A stretch of DNA of 64,000 bases from Halogeometricum sp. S1BR25-6 (GCF_031624495.1 NZ_JAMQOP010000001.1:1798001-1862000), one strand, 5' to 3'; shown: positions 34,324-42,653, counted from the stretch's first letter. Program-made: numbers and translations. Notes: a model not told the origin generated them from the sequence alone.

Positions 34324-35147
34324 CAGTAGTCCTCCGGATCGATCTCCAGGATCATCTTTCCGCCCTTGAACGCGCGGACGAGGCCGTCGGACTCCGAGAG
34401 CACGATGCTCGTCGTGTTCGTATCGCGGGTGATAGCCGCACCGGACATGTGGCGCGCGCCGAGGCCCTTCGGGATGTCGACCCCCTCCGCGGCGGGTTCG
34501 AGGTAGCGGTAGGCGCTGACGATCTTCCCCGAGTCGGAGATGATGAAGGCGCCGTCGAGGCGCGAGAACTCCTTGAGCATCACGTTCACGATGGGGTCGC
34601 CGACGTGGACGTGCGACTTCTCGAAGGGGTTGTACGACAGCGGTCGGGACTTGTTCATCACCTTGCCGGCGTCGCCGACGACGAACAACGCCCCGACGGG
34701 CTTGCCCTTCTGTCCCTTCTTGCCGAGTTCGATGGCCACCTCGAACACGTCGCGGATGACGCTCGGGTCCGCGCGGGAGTTGGCGAACAGGTCGTAGATG
34801 CCCGAGCGCATCTTCTCTTCGACGCGGACGCGGATGACCGCGTCCTGGTCGCCGTCGAACACGGCGACGTTGCAGGCGACGACGTCGCCCTCCTCGACGA
34901 CGCCGGCCTCCATCGCACCCTCGATACCGAAGCGGATGCGGTCGCGGACGTTGTTGAACTCCAAGGGGAGTTCGATGTACGTCTCCGCGTCGACGGCGTT
35001 CTCGGGTGCGACGACTACGATGGGCGTGTCGAGGTTCGAGTCGGGGTCGGTGAACCGCTCGTAGTACGAACTGCTGGGAGAGAACACGAACAACGCGTCC
35101 ACGTCCGCCACGACATCGTCGAGGAGGTCCGATAGCGCCACCATCAC
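34323..35147 (-). CDS. dacZ: Diadenylate cyclase DacZ
   Basis: 274 aa, ATG 35147 or the next codon. Makes c-di-AMP from two ATP. The DAC domain occupies the C-terminal half with the two signature motifs: DGA at 198-200 (FSRLDGAFIISDSG) and RHx in GARHMSGAAIT at 230-240. The N-terminal 110 residues form the archaeal DacZ-specific domain. DacZ of Haloferax volcanii is a characterised member of this family, where c-di-AMP level matters for osmotic balance. Here it sits in one operon with an MscS channel, consistent with that role. Confidence 0.94.
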   Translation of the reverse strand: MMVALSDLLDDVVADVDALFVFSPSSSYYERFTDPDSNLDTPIVVVAPENAVDAETYIELPLEFNNVRDRIRFGIEGAMEAGVVEEGDVVACNVAVFDGDQDAVIRVRVEEKMRSGIYDLFANSRADPSVIRDVFEVAIELGKKGQKGKPVGALFVVGDAGKVMNKSRPLSYNPFEKSHVHVGDPIVNVMLKEFSRLDGAFIISDSGKIVSAYRYLEPAAEGVDIPKGLGARHMSGAAITRDTNTTSIVLSESDGLVRAFKGGKMILEIDPEDY

Positions 35148-35342
35148 CTACACGTCATCTGCAGCGAGAAAAAGGCTTGTGGGACGTTCTCGGAGGTGAT
35201 ATCGACTGACGTGCGTCAGACAATCGGTGTGGGGTGAGCGCGAGAACGGCCGACCGAGGGCGAGTGAGCGGATGCGAGCGGTTGAATCGACGTCGGAAGG
35301 ATGGACTTGGTTCTCTGTCGTGACCGACGTTCTGAGAAGCCA

Positions 35343-35363
35343 TGCGCGGGACCGGATTCGAAC
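35343..35363 (-). repeat. Partial tRNA-Leu 3' end, copy 1
   Basis: 21 bases identical to the last bases of the tRNA-Leu gene (T-loop, 3' half of T-stem, 3' strand of acceptor stem and discriminator), same orientation. It lies 208 bases beyond the tRNA 3' end. Flanked by degenerate inverted sequence rich in TTCG, AACTCG and CGAGTT. Probable remnant of an attachment site for an integrated element. Confidence 0.75.
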
Positions 35364-35444
35364 TTCCGAAACTCGCTTCGTTCGTTTCGACGTTCGAGTT
35401 CCTCCGTTGCGCATACATGCCTCTCACGTTCGTTCGAGGCAGTA

Positions 35445-35466
35445 TGCGCGGGACCGGATTCGAACC
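35445..35466 (-). repeat. Partial tRNA-Leu 3' end, copy 2
   Basis: 22 bases identical to the tRNA-Leu 3' end, same orientation, 106 bases beyond the tRNA's own end and 102 bases from copy 1. The evenly spaced series tRNA, copy 2, copy 1 points to repeated site-specific integration and loss, or to tandem duplication of a 100-bp segment. Confidence 0.75.
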
Positions 35467-35550
35467 CCGGTCGCTCACTCCGTTCGCTCCCTGCTTCGAA
35501 TCCGCTCGTTTCGCACTTCCCGCTCTTCACATCCGTTCAGAGCGGAGAAG

Positions 35551-35635
35551 TGCGCGGGACCGGATTCGAACCGGCGGACTCCTACGAGACAGCGTCCTAA
35601 GCGCTGCGCCGTTGGCCTAGCTTGGCTACCCGCGC
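35551..35635 (-). tRNA. tRNA-Leu (anticodon UAG)
   Basis: 85 bases. Acceptor stem GCGCGGG / CCCGCGC with discriminator A; D-arm TAGCCAAGCTAGGCCAACGGC; anticodon stem CAGCG / CGCTG with loop CTTAGGA, anticodon TAG, reading CUA codons; long class II variable arm TCTCGTAGGAGTC; T-arm GCCGG-TTCGAAT-CCGGT. No intron, no encoded CCA. The long variable arm fits Leu. Confidence 0.95.
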
Positions 35636-35801
35636 GCAGTGGATAGTATCAGGAATCGAGGTAAGAAGTTGTCGTTCGTCGGCGAGTCAAGCACCGGCGG
35701 AGGCTCCCAACGGAGCCCCCAGACCGCGGAATCGACCCCGTCGGCCGATTCGCGGGGTCGTTCGGAGCAAGCGTCAAGTGCGTCGACGCGGAGCACTCAG
35801 T

Positions 35802-36110
35802 ATGTACAGCGCCCGGGACAGGGTCGACAACGAGGAGTGGTTGCAGCGAATCGAGGCGGGCGGGGACCGCTTGGAACTCGGGTCCGAAGCGCGGTCGTAC
35901 GCGAGCGACATGTTCCTCTCGCACGTGCCCGACACCGACCGCTCGAAGCGCGCCGTCGCCGCCGCGAGCCTGTACGCCGCCGCGCTCATCGCCGGCGAGG
36001 AGCGCTCGCAGTCGCGCGTCGCCGACGCGATGGATGTGACCCGGCTTAGCATCCAGCAGCGCTGGAAGGACATCCTCGAAGACGCGGGCTTTCGGCCGCC
36101 GACGTGGTGA
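35802..36110 (+). CDS. Miniature TFIIB-like protein (one cyclin repeat)
   Basis: 102 aa, ATG 35802 (MYSARDRVDNEEWLQRIEAG). The C-terminal half KRAVAAASLYAAALIAGEER followed by SQSRVADAMDVTRLSIQQRW aligns closely with the second cyclin repeat of the full TFB in this window (LAAAAVYAAALLTNEKVTQS, with QVSEVASISEVTIRNRYKEL). No zinc ribbon, B-reader or first repeat is present. It could bind DNA or TBP as a partial competitor, or be a domesticated HTH-like regulator. It lies just after tRNA-Leu, in a region with past integration. Confidence 0.82.
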   Translation: MYSARDRVDNEEWLQRIEAGGDRLELGSEARSYASDMFLSHVPDTDRSKRAVAAASLYAAALIAGEERSQSRVADAMDVTRLSIQQRWKDILEDAGFRPPTW

Positions 36111-36145
36111 GACGGAGACGGTGAGAACCGAAATCGAACGCGGAC

Positions 36146-36646
36146 TCAGGCGTCGTCCGGGCGGGTCGCCTCGCGGCCGTCGCGTTCGGGCGTGAGGTTG
36201 CCGTGGCGGTCTATCTCTCCCCGGATGATGCGCGTCGAGGAGATGCGCTCGCCGTCCTCGGCGGCGACGTGGTCGACCACTTCGATGTCGAGGGGGTCGA
36301 GGTCACGCGCCTCCCGAATCTCGTTCACCCGCGCGCCGCCGTCTTTCGTCTCCGGAGAGACGATGAGCACGTCGAAGCCGGGTTCGGTGGCGATGCCGGT
36401 CGGTTCGTCGAGTTCCCGGATGTCGAACTCCCGGTCGTGCTCTTCGGCCAGCGGTCGTAGATGGTTCGTCAGGTCGCGCTTTCGCTCCTCGAACGGCCGG
36501 ACGTACCGGTCGACGTGGCGGGTCTTCGGTGCGAGTTCGTCGCTCGTGAGACCGACGGTCACGTCGCCGAGTTCGAAGGCCCTCGCGAACAGTGCGAGGT
36601 GGCCGTCGTGAACCGGGTCGAAGGTCCCGCCCAGCGCGACGTTCAT
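36146..36646 (-). CDS. coaD: Phosphopantetheine adenylyltransferase, archaeal type
   Basis: 166 aa, ATG 36646. Transfers AMP from ATP to 4'-phosphopantetheine to give dephospho-CoA. The nucleotidyltransferase signature GGTFDPVHDGH (HxGH written HDGH at residues 13-16) and the late ISSTRI motif are both present, as in the eukaryote-like archaeal CoaD group. A conserved acidic middle (EEHDREFDIRELDEPTGIA) follows. Short unstructured tail. Converges on the mini-TFB gene. Confidence 0.93.
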   Translation of the reverse strand: MNVALGGTFDPVHDGHLALFARAFELGDVTVGLTSDELAPKTRHVDRYVRPFEERKRDLTNHLRPLAEEHDREFDIRELDEPTGIATEPGFDVLIVSPETKDGGARVNEIREARDLDPLDIEVVDHVAAEDGERISSTRIIRGEIDRHGNLTPERDGREATRPDDA

Positions 36647-36713
36647 ACCCGGGGGTCGGCGGCTCTCGACTTAAAAAGGTCGGCTTACGGAGGCGCGGAC
36701 GGCGGGTTCGGAT

Positions 36714-37256
36714 TCAGTCCTCGGCGTCCGGGCGGACGGTGATGGTGACGGGTTCGATATCGCCCGCCTCGTCGTCCCCGAGCAGACGCCGGTCGAGGTT
36801 GAAGACCGTGTTCAGTTGCGATTGGACCTGTCCGACGACGCTCTGGACGAGGTCGCTCGGCGGGATGGCGGTGTACTCGTAGGGGTTGTTACCTGCGCCG
36901 GAGTTCTTGCGCTTGCGCCGCGTCACCGTCTCCTCGGTGTGGAGTTCGGCGAGTGCCTCGCGGACGGTGCTGGGGTAGAGGCCGGTGCCGTCGGCCACCT
37001 CGTCGCTCGTGGTGTGGGGGTTCTGCCGGAGATAGACGTAGATGCGGGCGCGCGTCTCCGTGTCGAGCAACCACGCCAAGAGGTCGACGATGTTCTCGTC
37101 GAACTCCGAGACGGCCCGGTCGGCCTCCGCTTCGAGTCGCTCGCGGGTCGACTGCTCTGAGGGCGTTTCGGTCGGGTCGGCCACCTCGTCGCCCTCCGAA
37201 CCCTCCTCTCTCGTGTCGTCGGGAGTGTCGTCCGCAGACATACTGTTCTGCCCCAT
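36714..37256 (-). CDS. Winged-helix transcriptional regulator
   Basis: 180 aa; ATG 37256 is likely because a TATA-like TTTTTAAG lies about 27 nt before it (leaderless layout), though ATG 37241 is possible. A disordered acidic head (1-50) precedes a wHTH domain: IVDLLAWLLDTETRARIYVY, then the recognition helix region TSDEVADGTGLYPSTVREAL and a basic wing TVTRRKRKNSGAGNN. The C-terminal 45 residues may form a dimer helix. Resembles ArsR/TrmB-like haloarchaeal regulators; target genes unknown. Confidence 0.85.
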   Translation of the reverse strand: MGQNSMSADDTPDDTREEGSEGDEVADPTETPSEQSTRERLEAEADRAVSEFDENIVDLLAWLLDTETRARIYVYLRQNPHTTSDEVADGTGLYPSTVREALAELHTEETVTRRKRKNSGAGNNPYEYTAIPPSDLVQSVVGQVQSQLNTVFNLDRRLLGDDEAGDIEPVTITVRPDAED

Positions 37257-37293
37257 AGGTCAAAACCAGCCACTTAAAAACCTTTCCGAACGG

Positions 37294-38370
37294 TTAGTCG
37301 AGACACAGACGTTCACAGAGGGCGTCGAGACCCGATTCGGCGTGAATCCGTCGCTGTCGCTCGGTTCCGCTCTCGACGTCGTACACGCTGCGGAGGCCGT
37401 CGACGCCGAGTCGGTCGCACTCCCGGTCGACGAACTCGCCGAGCGACACCGTTCCCTCGGCGTCCCGGGCGACGAACTCGGCGTCGTGGCCGTGCCGCGT
37501 CGCGCGCCACTTGTTCTCGTCGAGGAGTTCCCGACGGAGGTCCGTCCCCGACTCGCCGTCCTCGTAGCGTTCGGCCAAGTCGAGGACGAGGGCGTGGACG
37601 TACTCGACGAACGCCATCGTCTTCGCGGGGTCCGACTGCGCGTCGGGCGTCCGGACCTCGACGGTGCCGTGGCCGGTGTGCGGGCGCACGTCGAACCAGA
37701 GTTCGCCGCGGTCCTCGATGGACCCGAACTCGACCATCCGGCGCTCGAACTCCCGGAACGCCTCGAAGTCCGAGAAGCGCGAGGGCATCCCGGTGTTCGG
37801 GAGGTTCTCGAATATCTTCGCCCGCGCCGAGGAGAGGCCCGTGTCGAACCCGTTCCAGAAGGGGGAGTTCGCCGACAGGGCGAGCAGCGGCGGGAGGTAC
37901 CACCGCGCCTCGTTGGCGACCCACGTCGCCTTGTCCGCGTCGTCGACGCCGACGTGGACGTGCAGGCCGGCGGTCGTGTTTCGGTGCTGGGGGTACTGGA
38001 TGCGGTCGAGTTGCGACTTGTACCGCGGTTTCGTCGCGTGGTCGAGTTCGCGCCACTTCGCCGCCGGATGGAGGCCTGCCGCGGCGATGCGGTAGCCGTG
38101 GTTGGCCGCGTGGTCGACGAGGGCCTCCCGGACGGCGCGGACCGTCTCTCCCGCCTCCGCGGGGTCTTCGATGAGGGGCGTCTGCGTCTCGACGGTGAAC
38201 TTAAAGAGTTCGTGGTCGATGCGGTCGTCGAGGAGCCCCTCGGGGGGGTTGTCGTAGACGAGGTCCGAGATGCCCGACGCGGGACGGCCGTCGCCGTCGA
38301 CGATGTAGAACTCCTCTTCGACGCCGAGCGTGCCCATCCGGTCGAAGGCGTCCGCGGACCCTAGTTCCAT
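37294..38370 (-). CDS. gshA: Glutamate-cysteine ligase, GCS2 family
   Basis: 358 aa, ATG 38370. Makes gamma-glutamylcysteine, the main low-molecular-weight thiol of haloarchaea. GCS2 (YbdK-like) signature residues: [11 protein letters not shown] near residue 15, [26 protein letters not shown] around 137, the [19 protein letters not shown] motif and the final [14 protein letters not shown]. Length is normal. It stands alone on the minus strand with AT-rich spacing; the cysteine synthase in this window could supply substrate. Confidence 0.92.
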   Translation of the reverse strand: MELGSADAFDRMGTLGVEEEFYIVDGDGRPASGISDLVYDNPPEGLLDDRIDHELFKFTVETQTPLIEDPAEAGETVRAVREALVDHAANHGYRIAAAGLHPAAKWRELDHATKPRYKSQLDRIQYPQHRNTTAGLHVHVGVDDADKATWVANEARWYLPPLLALSANSPFWNGFDTGLSSARAKIFENLPNTGMPSRFSDFEAFREFERRMVEFGSIEDRGELWFDVRPHTGHGTVEVRTPDAQSDPAKTMAFVEYVHALVLDLAERYEDGESGTDLRRELLDENKWRATRHGHDAEFVARDAEGTVSLGEFVDRECDRLGVDGLRSVYDVESGTERQRRIHAESGLDALCERLCLD

Positions 38371-38451
38371 CGCACGGTCGTTCGGGGGGGCCGATTAAAT
38401 AGGTCGTGGACCCCGGCGACCCGTGCGGGCGACCGACGGACGCGGAGAGAC

Positions 38452-39087
38452 TTACCTCGGCCGGGCGACGACGCCGAGGTGGTCCTCGTGGTACCGGTCC
38501 AATCGCTCCGTCTCCAGCACCTCGTAGGACTCGCGCAGGTCGTCGAGGAACCTCTCGAACACGTCCTCGGGGTCGGCGACGACGTCCTCGCTCCGCGCCT
38601 TCACGGCCGCGAGAAGGCGGCCGTCGTCGCCGAGGAACCGCCGGTTCCGCACCGCCACGTCGGCCTGTCCGCGCGTCGCGACGTCCTGCACGATGCAGTC
38701 GAGGTTCGACTCGACGACGTGCGCGTACGTCTCTGGCTTTCGCGCGTCCTTGAGGAGGGGAAAGAGGTTCTCTCGGTCCTCGGCGACGCCGAGGAGGTCA
38801 CGAACCGGCCGCGCGGCGAACTCGACGGCGTACGTCGGCCCCGCGAAGTCGGCGACGTGCGACACCGTAGTCCCGGACGCCGCGCCGAGATACAGCACCG
38901 ACTCGCCGCCGACGAGACCGGTGTCCATCCCCTGTTCGAGCATCGCGCCGAGTTTCGACCGGCCGGCGTCCCACGCGCGCCACCCGTCCTCGTCGCGGGG
39001 TTCGCCGTACACCGTCTCGCCGCGCGTGGCGAGTCGCTCGCGGCCGTCGAACGCGCGGCGCTCGACTCCTCGAGGTACGTCGGTCAC
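38452..39087 (-). CDS. flpA: Fibrillarin-like rRNA/tRNA 2'-O-methyltransferase
   Basis: 211 aa from GTG 39087, overlapping the nop5 stop (GTGA) with GGGAGGT upstream. SAM-dependent methyltransferase guided by C/D-box sRNAs. Fibrillarin signatures: WDAGRSKLGAMLEQGMDTGL, the SAM loop VLYLGAASGTTVSHVADFAG, VYAVEF-type strand TYAVEFAARP, and NLDCIVQDVATRGQAD. It works in a complex with Nop5 and L7Ae. Typical archaeal length. Confidence 0.94.
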   Translation of the reverse strand: MTDVPRGVERRAFDGRERLATRGETVYGEPRDEDGWRAWDAGRSKLGAMLEQGMDTGLVGGESVLYLGAASGTTVSHVADFAGPTYAVEFAARPVRDLLGVAEDRENLFPLLKDARKPETYAHVVESNLDCIVQDVATRGQADVAVRNRRFLGDDGRLLAAVKARSEDVVADPEDVFERFLDDLRESYEVLETERLDRYHEDHLGVVARPR

Positions 39088-39938
39088 TCTCCTACCTCCC
39101 GCGCTCGAATCGTCTCCATCCGCTCGCGTAACTCCTCGTGTACCTCCGGTTTCAGCTCCCCGGAGTAGTGGTCGATTCGAGCGGCGATGGTCAGTTTGCC
39201 GGCGAACGCGCGCGCCGCCGACCCGCGGTGGTCGGGGTGGGTGCCGCGCACGTAGTCGTGGACGTAGATGACGCCGTGCTTCGGGGAGGGGGCTCGCCCC
39301 TTCAGATGCGCGAACAGGGCGTCCTCCGCGCCGAGCACCTGAACGGTCCCGGAGGGCTTCTTCGCCAGCGATTCGAGGCCGCCCGCGAGGGCGACGAGGC
39401 GCGCCGCGAGGACGGGGCCGGCCATCTCCGCGAGGTTCGGTGCGACGGCGGGCGCCCGCGACTCGATGAACGCCCGTAGGTCGTCGCGTTCGTCTGCGAG
39501 GTCCGCGACGCGCCCGGCGAAGGAGACGACCCGCTCTTCGAGGGGCGTCGTCGGTTCTCTGTCGGCCACCTCGCGGGCGCCGTCGATGCCCGCGTCGACG
39601 TCCTCGAACAGCGTCCCGGCCCACTCGGCGAGGCGTTCGGCGAGTTCGTTGGCGGTCCGTTCGGCGTCGTCCATCGCGCGAATCGCGTGGACCAACTGCT
39701 TGTCGTCCGCTCGCTCCCGTTCGCGGACCTCTCGCCTCGTCGCGTTCAGGGTCACCTCGTGAAGCCGGTCGTAGTACTCCGCCTCCGAGTCGGCGTACCC
39801 GGATTCGACCGCGACAGCGGGCCAGTTCCGCGGCTCCTCAGTCTCGCCGTCGGTTACGGCCTCGTTGGCGCTCTCCGCGTCGTCGGGGTCGATACCCTCG
39901 AACCACCCCGCGTTCGTCGAGGGCGCACCGTCGTTCAT
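39084..39938 (-). CDS. Nop5 (NOP56/NOP58-like) C/D-box RNP protein
   Basis: 284 aa, ATG 39938. Scaffold of the archaeal box C/D RNP, linking fibrillarin to L7Ae and guide RNA. The C-terminal Nop domain is clear: FIESRAPAVAPNLAEMAGPV, the LVALAGGLESLAKKPSGTVQ segment with VLGAEDALFAHLKG, and HDYVRGTHPDHRGSAARAFA. The N-terminal half is acidic and helical (coiled coil about 70-140). Haloarchaeal forms are shorter than other archaeal Nop5. Coupled to fibrillarin by a four-base overlap. Confidence 0.93.
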   Translation of the reverse strand: MNDGAPSTNAGWFEGIDPDDAESANEAVTDGETEEPRNWPAVAVESGYADSEAEYYDRLHEVTLNATRREVRERERADDKQLVHAIRAMDDAERTANELAERLAEWAGTLFEDVDAGIDGAREVADREPTTPLEERVVSFAGRVADLADERDDLRAFIESRAPAVAPNLAEMAGPVLAARLVALAGGLESLAKKPSGTVQVLGAEDALFAHLKGRAPSPKHGVIYVHDYVRGTHPDHRGSAARAFAGKLTIAARIDHYSGELKPEVHEELRERMETIRAREVGE

Positions 39939-40142
39939 GCTTCCACGCTGTCCCCGGACCGGTATATCCGTCCCGGTACGCGGTGCCGGCTGATATTCGA
40001 CCGCGGTCGTCGTCCGAGCGCGTCACTGGCGTCGGGCACGCGCTGTCGACCTGCAGTTTTATGCTTTCGAATATGAGTGATATTTAGGTTATTTTCAAGA
40101 GTTCAAAAGAAATTTACTCGGATACGTGTTACAGAGACGGCG

Positions 40143-41492
40143 ATGGCAGACGACAACGAAACGAGAGAACCGACTCGTCGTTCGTTCGTGAAAGCCGCGG
40201 GCGTCCTCGGCGTCGCCGCTACCACCGGCCTCGCCGCCGGGTCGGGGTCGGCCGCCGCCGACTCCGTCGGCTATCCGGACGCCGCGGACTGGACGCGCGA
40301 GCAGGCCGAACAGATAGAGCGGACGGACGACACGACCGCACCGCTCATCGACGACTCCGTCGAGCAACTCTCCGAGGAGCAGTACGTCTGGGACACGTGG
40401 CCGCTCCGGAACCGCGACGGGTCGCTCGCGAAGGTGAACGGCTACCAGATTATCTTCTCGCTGACCGCGACGGACGACGTCGTGCCGGGGGCCCGGCACA
40501 ACCTCGCCAGCATCCGCTACTTCTACTCGCACAACGGCCACGACTGGCAGCAGGGCGGAGAAGTGTTCGACGCGGACGCCGCCCTCGGCCACCACCAGTG
40601 GGCCGGGTCCGCCATGTACGACGAGGAGACGGGAGACGTCAACGTGTTCTACACGGCCGTCAGCGCGGCGCCCGAGTACCGCCAGCGCCTCGCCGTCGGC
40701 ACGGGAGCGTCCCTCGAAACGTCGGGTAACAGCGTCGAGATAACCGGTGGGTTCGACCACGGCATCATCGCCGAGGCGGACGGAGAACTGTACCAGACGC
40801 TGGAGCAGTCCCGCGACCAGGGCATCATCTACGCCTTCCGCGACCCGTGGTTCTTCGAGGACCCGGAGACGGGAGACGTGTACGCCCTGTTCGAGGGCAA
40901 TACCCCCATCGAGAACCCCTCGGAATACACCGACTGGAACGGGAACGTCGGCATCGCGAAGGCCACGGGCGACGGGTTGGACGAGTGGGAACTGCAAGAA
41001 CCGCTCGTCGAGGCCATCACGGTCAACCAACAGCTCGAACGGCCGCATATCGTCGTGAACGACGGGAGCTACTACCTGTTCACCATCAGCCACAAGTTCA
41101 CGTTCGCGCCGGGACTCACCGGTCCCGACGGGCTCTACGGGTTCATCGCAGACTCGCTCGACGGCGACTACGAACCGCTCAACGAGGGCGGACTCGTCGT
41201 CTCGAACCCCGAGTCGGCGCCGTTCCAGACGTACTCGTGGCTCGCGCTTCCGATGGGTGACGACCTCGCGGTCACCAGCTTCTACAACTTCCGCGAGACG
41301 GACTCGCTGCAGGACGTCGGCGGCCTCCCCGCGGACGAGCAGAAACGGCTGTTCGGCGGGACGCTCGCGCCGAGTCTGCAAGTCCGGATAGACGGAACGG
41401 AGACCGAAATCGTGCGCGAGATGAAGGACGGGTACTTCTCGCCCGCTATCGGCGCCCAGCAGCGGGGTAACGGTCGGAGCAAGCAACACTGA
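40143..41492 (+). CDS. Secreted GH68 fructosyltransferase (levansucrase-like)
   Basis: 449 aa from ATG 40143. A twin-arginine signal (TRRSFVKAAGVLGVAATTGL) ends near residue 40 (GSAAAD). GH68 catalytic residues are all visible: nucleophile Asp84 in YVWDTWPLRN, stabiliser Asp234 in AFRDPWFFED, acid/base Glu299 in QLERPHIVV. The five-blade propeller enzymes of this family split sucrose and build levan or inulin, or hydrolyse fructans. No sugar transporter or sacA-like gene adjoins it. The stretch 40080-40140 is unusually AT-rich, holding the promoter. Confidence 0.93.
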   Translation: MADDNETREPTRRSFVKAAGVLGVAATTGLAAGSGSAAADSVGYPDAADWTREQAEQIERTDDTTAPLIDDSVEQLSEEQYVWDTWPLRNRDGSLAKVNGYQIIFSLTATDDVVPGARHNLASIRYFYSHNGHDWQQGGEVFDADAALGHHQWAGSAMYDEETGDVNVFYTAVSAAPEYRQRLAVGTGASLETSGNSVEITGGFDHGIIAEADGELYQTLEQSRDQGIIYAFRDPWFFEDPETGDVYALFEGNTPIENPSEYTDWNGNVGIAKATGDGLDEWELQEPLVEAITVNQQLERPHIVVNDGSYYLFTISHKFTFAPGLTGPDGLYGFIADSLDGDYEPLNEGGLVVSNPESAPFQTYSWLALPMGDDLAVTSFYNFRETDSLQDVGGLPADEQKRLFGGTLAPSLQVRIDGTETEIVREMKDGYFSPAIGAQQRGNGRSKQH

Positions 41493-41582
41493 CACGAATC
41501 CTCACGCGAGGCGAGGACACACGCGAGTAAAACAGGGAGTCGCGGGTTCGAGGGCGGAATCACCGCTCTCGGTCGGCGGCGC

Positions 41583-41816
41583 TCAGACGCCGGCGCCGCG
41601 ACCATCGGGGCCGTCGTCGAGGTACGCGCGAAGGCCCACTCGCGCCGCGCGGCGCGATTCGAATCCGAACCCGACGGCGGTACAGTCCGACTCGGGGCAG
41701 ATCCATCCGTAGGTTGCCGACCGTTCGTCGACGAACACGTCGGTGTCGCCCCCGCATCGCGGGCAGGCGAACCCCCACAGGAACGCGCCGCCGAGTCCGC
41801 GTGGTCTCTTGCTCAT
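41583..41816 (-). CDS. Small zinc-ribbon protein
   Basis: 77 aa, ATG 41816 (MSKRPRGLGGAFLWGF). Two half-sites, FACPRCGGDTDVF and ICPESDCTAV (C-x3/4-C), give four cysteines for one zinc. The C-terminus is basic then acidic. Possibly an RNA- or DNA-contacting ribbon by analogy with other small haloarchaeal CPxCG proteins; function unknown. Confidence 0.78.
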   Translation of the reverse strand: MSKRPRGLGGAFLWGFACPRCGGDTDVFVDERSATYGWICPESDCTAVGFGFESRRAARVGLRAYLDDGPDGRGAGV

Positions 41817-41979
41817 GAGATCCACCCGCATAGATATCGTCTAACGTCGAAATCATGGTACCTATATTCATAGCACTACCCGAACCGGGACGCTATACAG
41901 TGAAACGGCGGTCCGTCCGAGGGGGGACTAGCTGCGGTAACGTTTAACACGCCGAGTCCCTAATTGTCTTCCGTCAACG

Positions 41980-42114
41980 ATGAGTGAACGGTCACCTTTC
42001 GTCTGTCGCGAGTGCGGGAACCGCGTCTCGGCGGGGTCGTTCCGGTCGACCTGTCCCGACTGCGGTGGAGAGCTCGGGCCGTTCGGCGGACCGACGAGAG
42101 TCACCGGTGACTGA
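41980..42114 (+). CDS. 44-aa rubrerythrin-like zinc-ribbon microprotein
   Basis: ATG 41980 to TGA 42114. The two CxxC pairs in FVCRECGNRVSAGSFRSTCP and CPDCGG are spaced as in rubredoxin/rubrerythrin-like zinc ribbons, a group of 40-60-residue haloarchaeal proteins. Upstream AACGTTTAACACG offers a TATA element at about the right distance. The next gene starts eight bases before its end, so both should be co-translated. The metal could be zinc or iron. Confidence 0.75.
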   Translation: MSERSPFVCRECGNRVSAGSFRSTCPDCGGELGPFGGPTRVTGD

Positions 42115-42562
42115 CGAGTCGGACCCGAGCGCCGGCGAGTCGCGGGCGAGTCCCGAGCGCATCAGGTCCCTGGCGGTGACGGCCGACGACGTGGTCACGG
42201 CGCTCGAAGCCAACGAGCGGCGCGACCAGAACGCCGTCCTGCGCGTGACGCCGCCGTTCGCTGGGCGGATGCGCGCTCGCCTCCACCTCGCGGGCGCCGA
42301 GGGCGGGTACGACGACGACGCGCGTCCCGTCCACCTCCCGCCGGAGCGACTGGTCCGCGACGTCCCCTCCTTCCCGGCCGTCGACGAGACGGGCGACGAA
42401 CTCCGCGCCTCCGAGGAGCCGTACAGCCGCGAGCGACACCGCGAACGGCACGCCGAAGCCGTCGAGGCGTGGCGACGGGCCGTCCGCGATAGTCTCGACG
42501 AACGGGCGACGCTGGAGACGCCGGCGGGCCCGCACGAAGTAGACGTGAACTACCTCGGTTGA
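42107..42562 (+). CDS. Uncharacterised haloarchaeal protein
   Basis: 151 aa from GTG 42107, overlapping the zinc-ribbon gene by eight bases. Acidic, with SLAVTADDVVTALEANERRD, then NAVLRVTPPFAGRMRARLHL and a helical, Arg/Glu-rich end and DVNYLG tail. No known motif. The tight overlap makes a shared function with the zinc-ribbon microprotein likely. Confidence 0.75.
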   Translation: MTDESDPSAGESRASPERIRSLAVTADDVVTALEANERRDQNAVLRVTPPFAGRMRARLHLAGAEGGYDDDARPVHLPPERLVRDVPSFPAVDETGDELRASEEPYSRERHRERHAEAVEAWRRAVRDSLDERATLETPAGPHEVDVNYLG

Positions 42563-42653
42563 ACCGGCGTCGAACCGAGCGCAGCGACCGAGAAGGCGGG
42601 AAACATGAAGACGCCGCGACGGGCTTTTACTCCGGCGGCGGGACGGAGATGAT

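Noticed and set aside
35343-35572. Regularly spaced repeats resembling a CRISPR array
   Set aside because: The repeat is the tRNA 3' end, there are only two extra copies, spacers are about 80 bp and no cas gene is near.
35216-35646. Several short overlapping frames with peptides such as CAGPDSN around the tRNA-Leu
   Set aside because: They arise from translating the tRNA 3' end and its partial copies, a well-known artefact.
36146-39938. Defence or mobile island around the tRNA-Leu
   Set aside because: Genes on both sides are core functions (dacZ, coaD, gshA, fibrillarin, Nop5); no integrase, transposase, toxin or nuclease gene was found.
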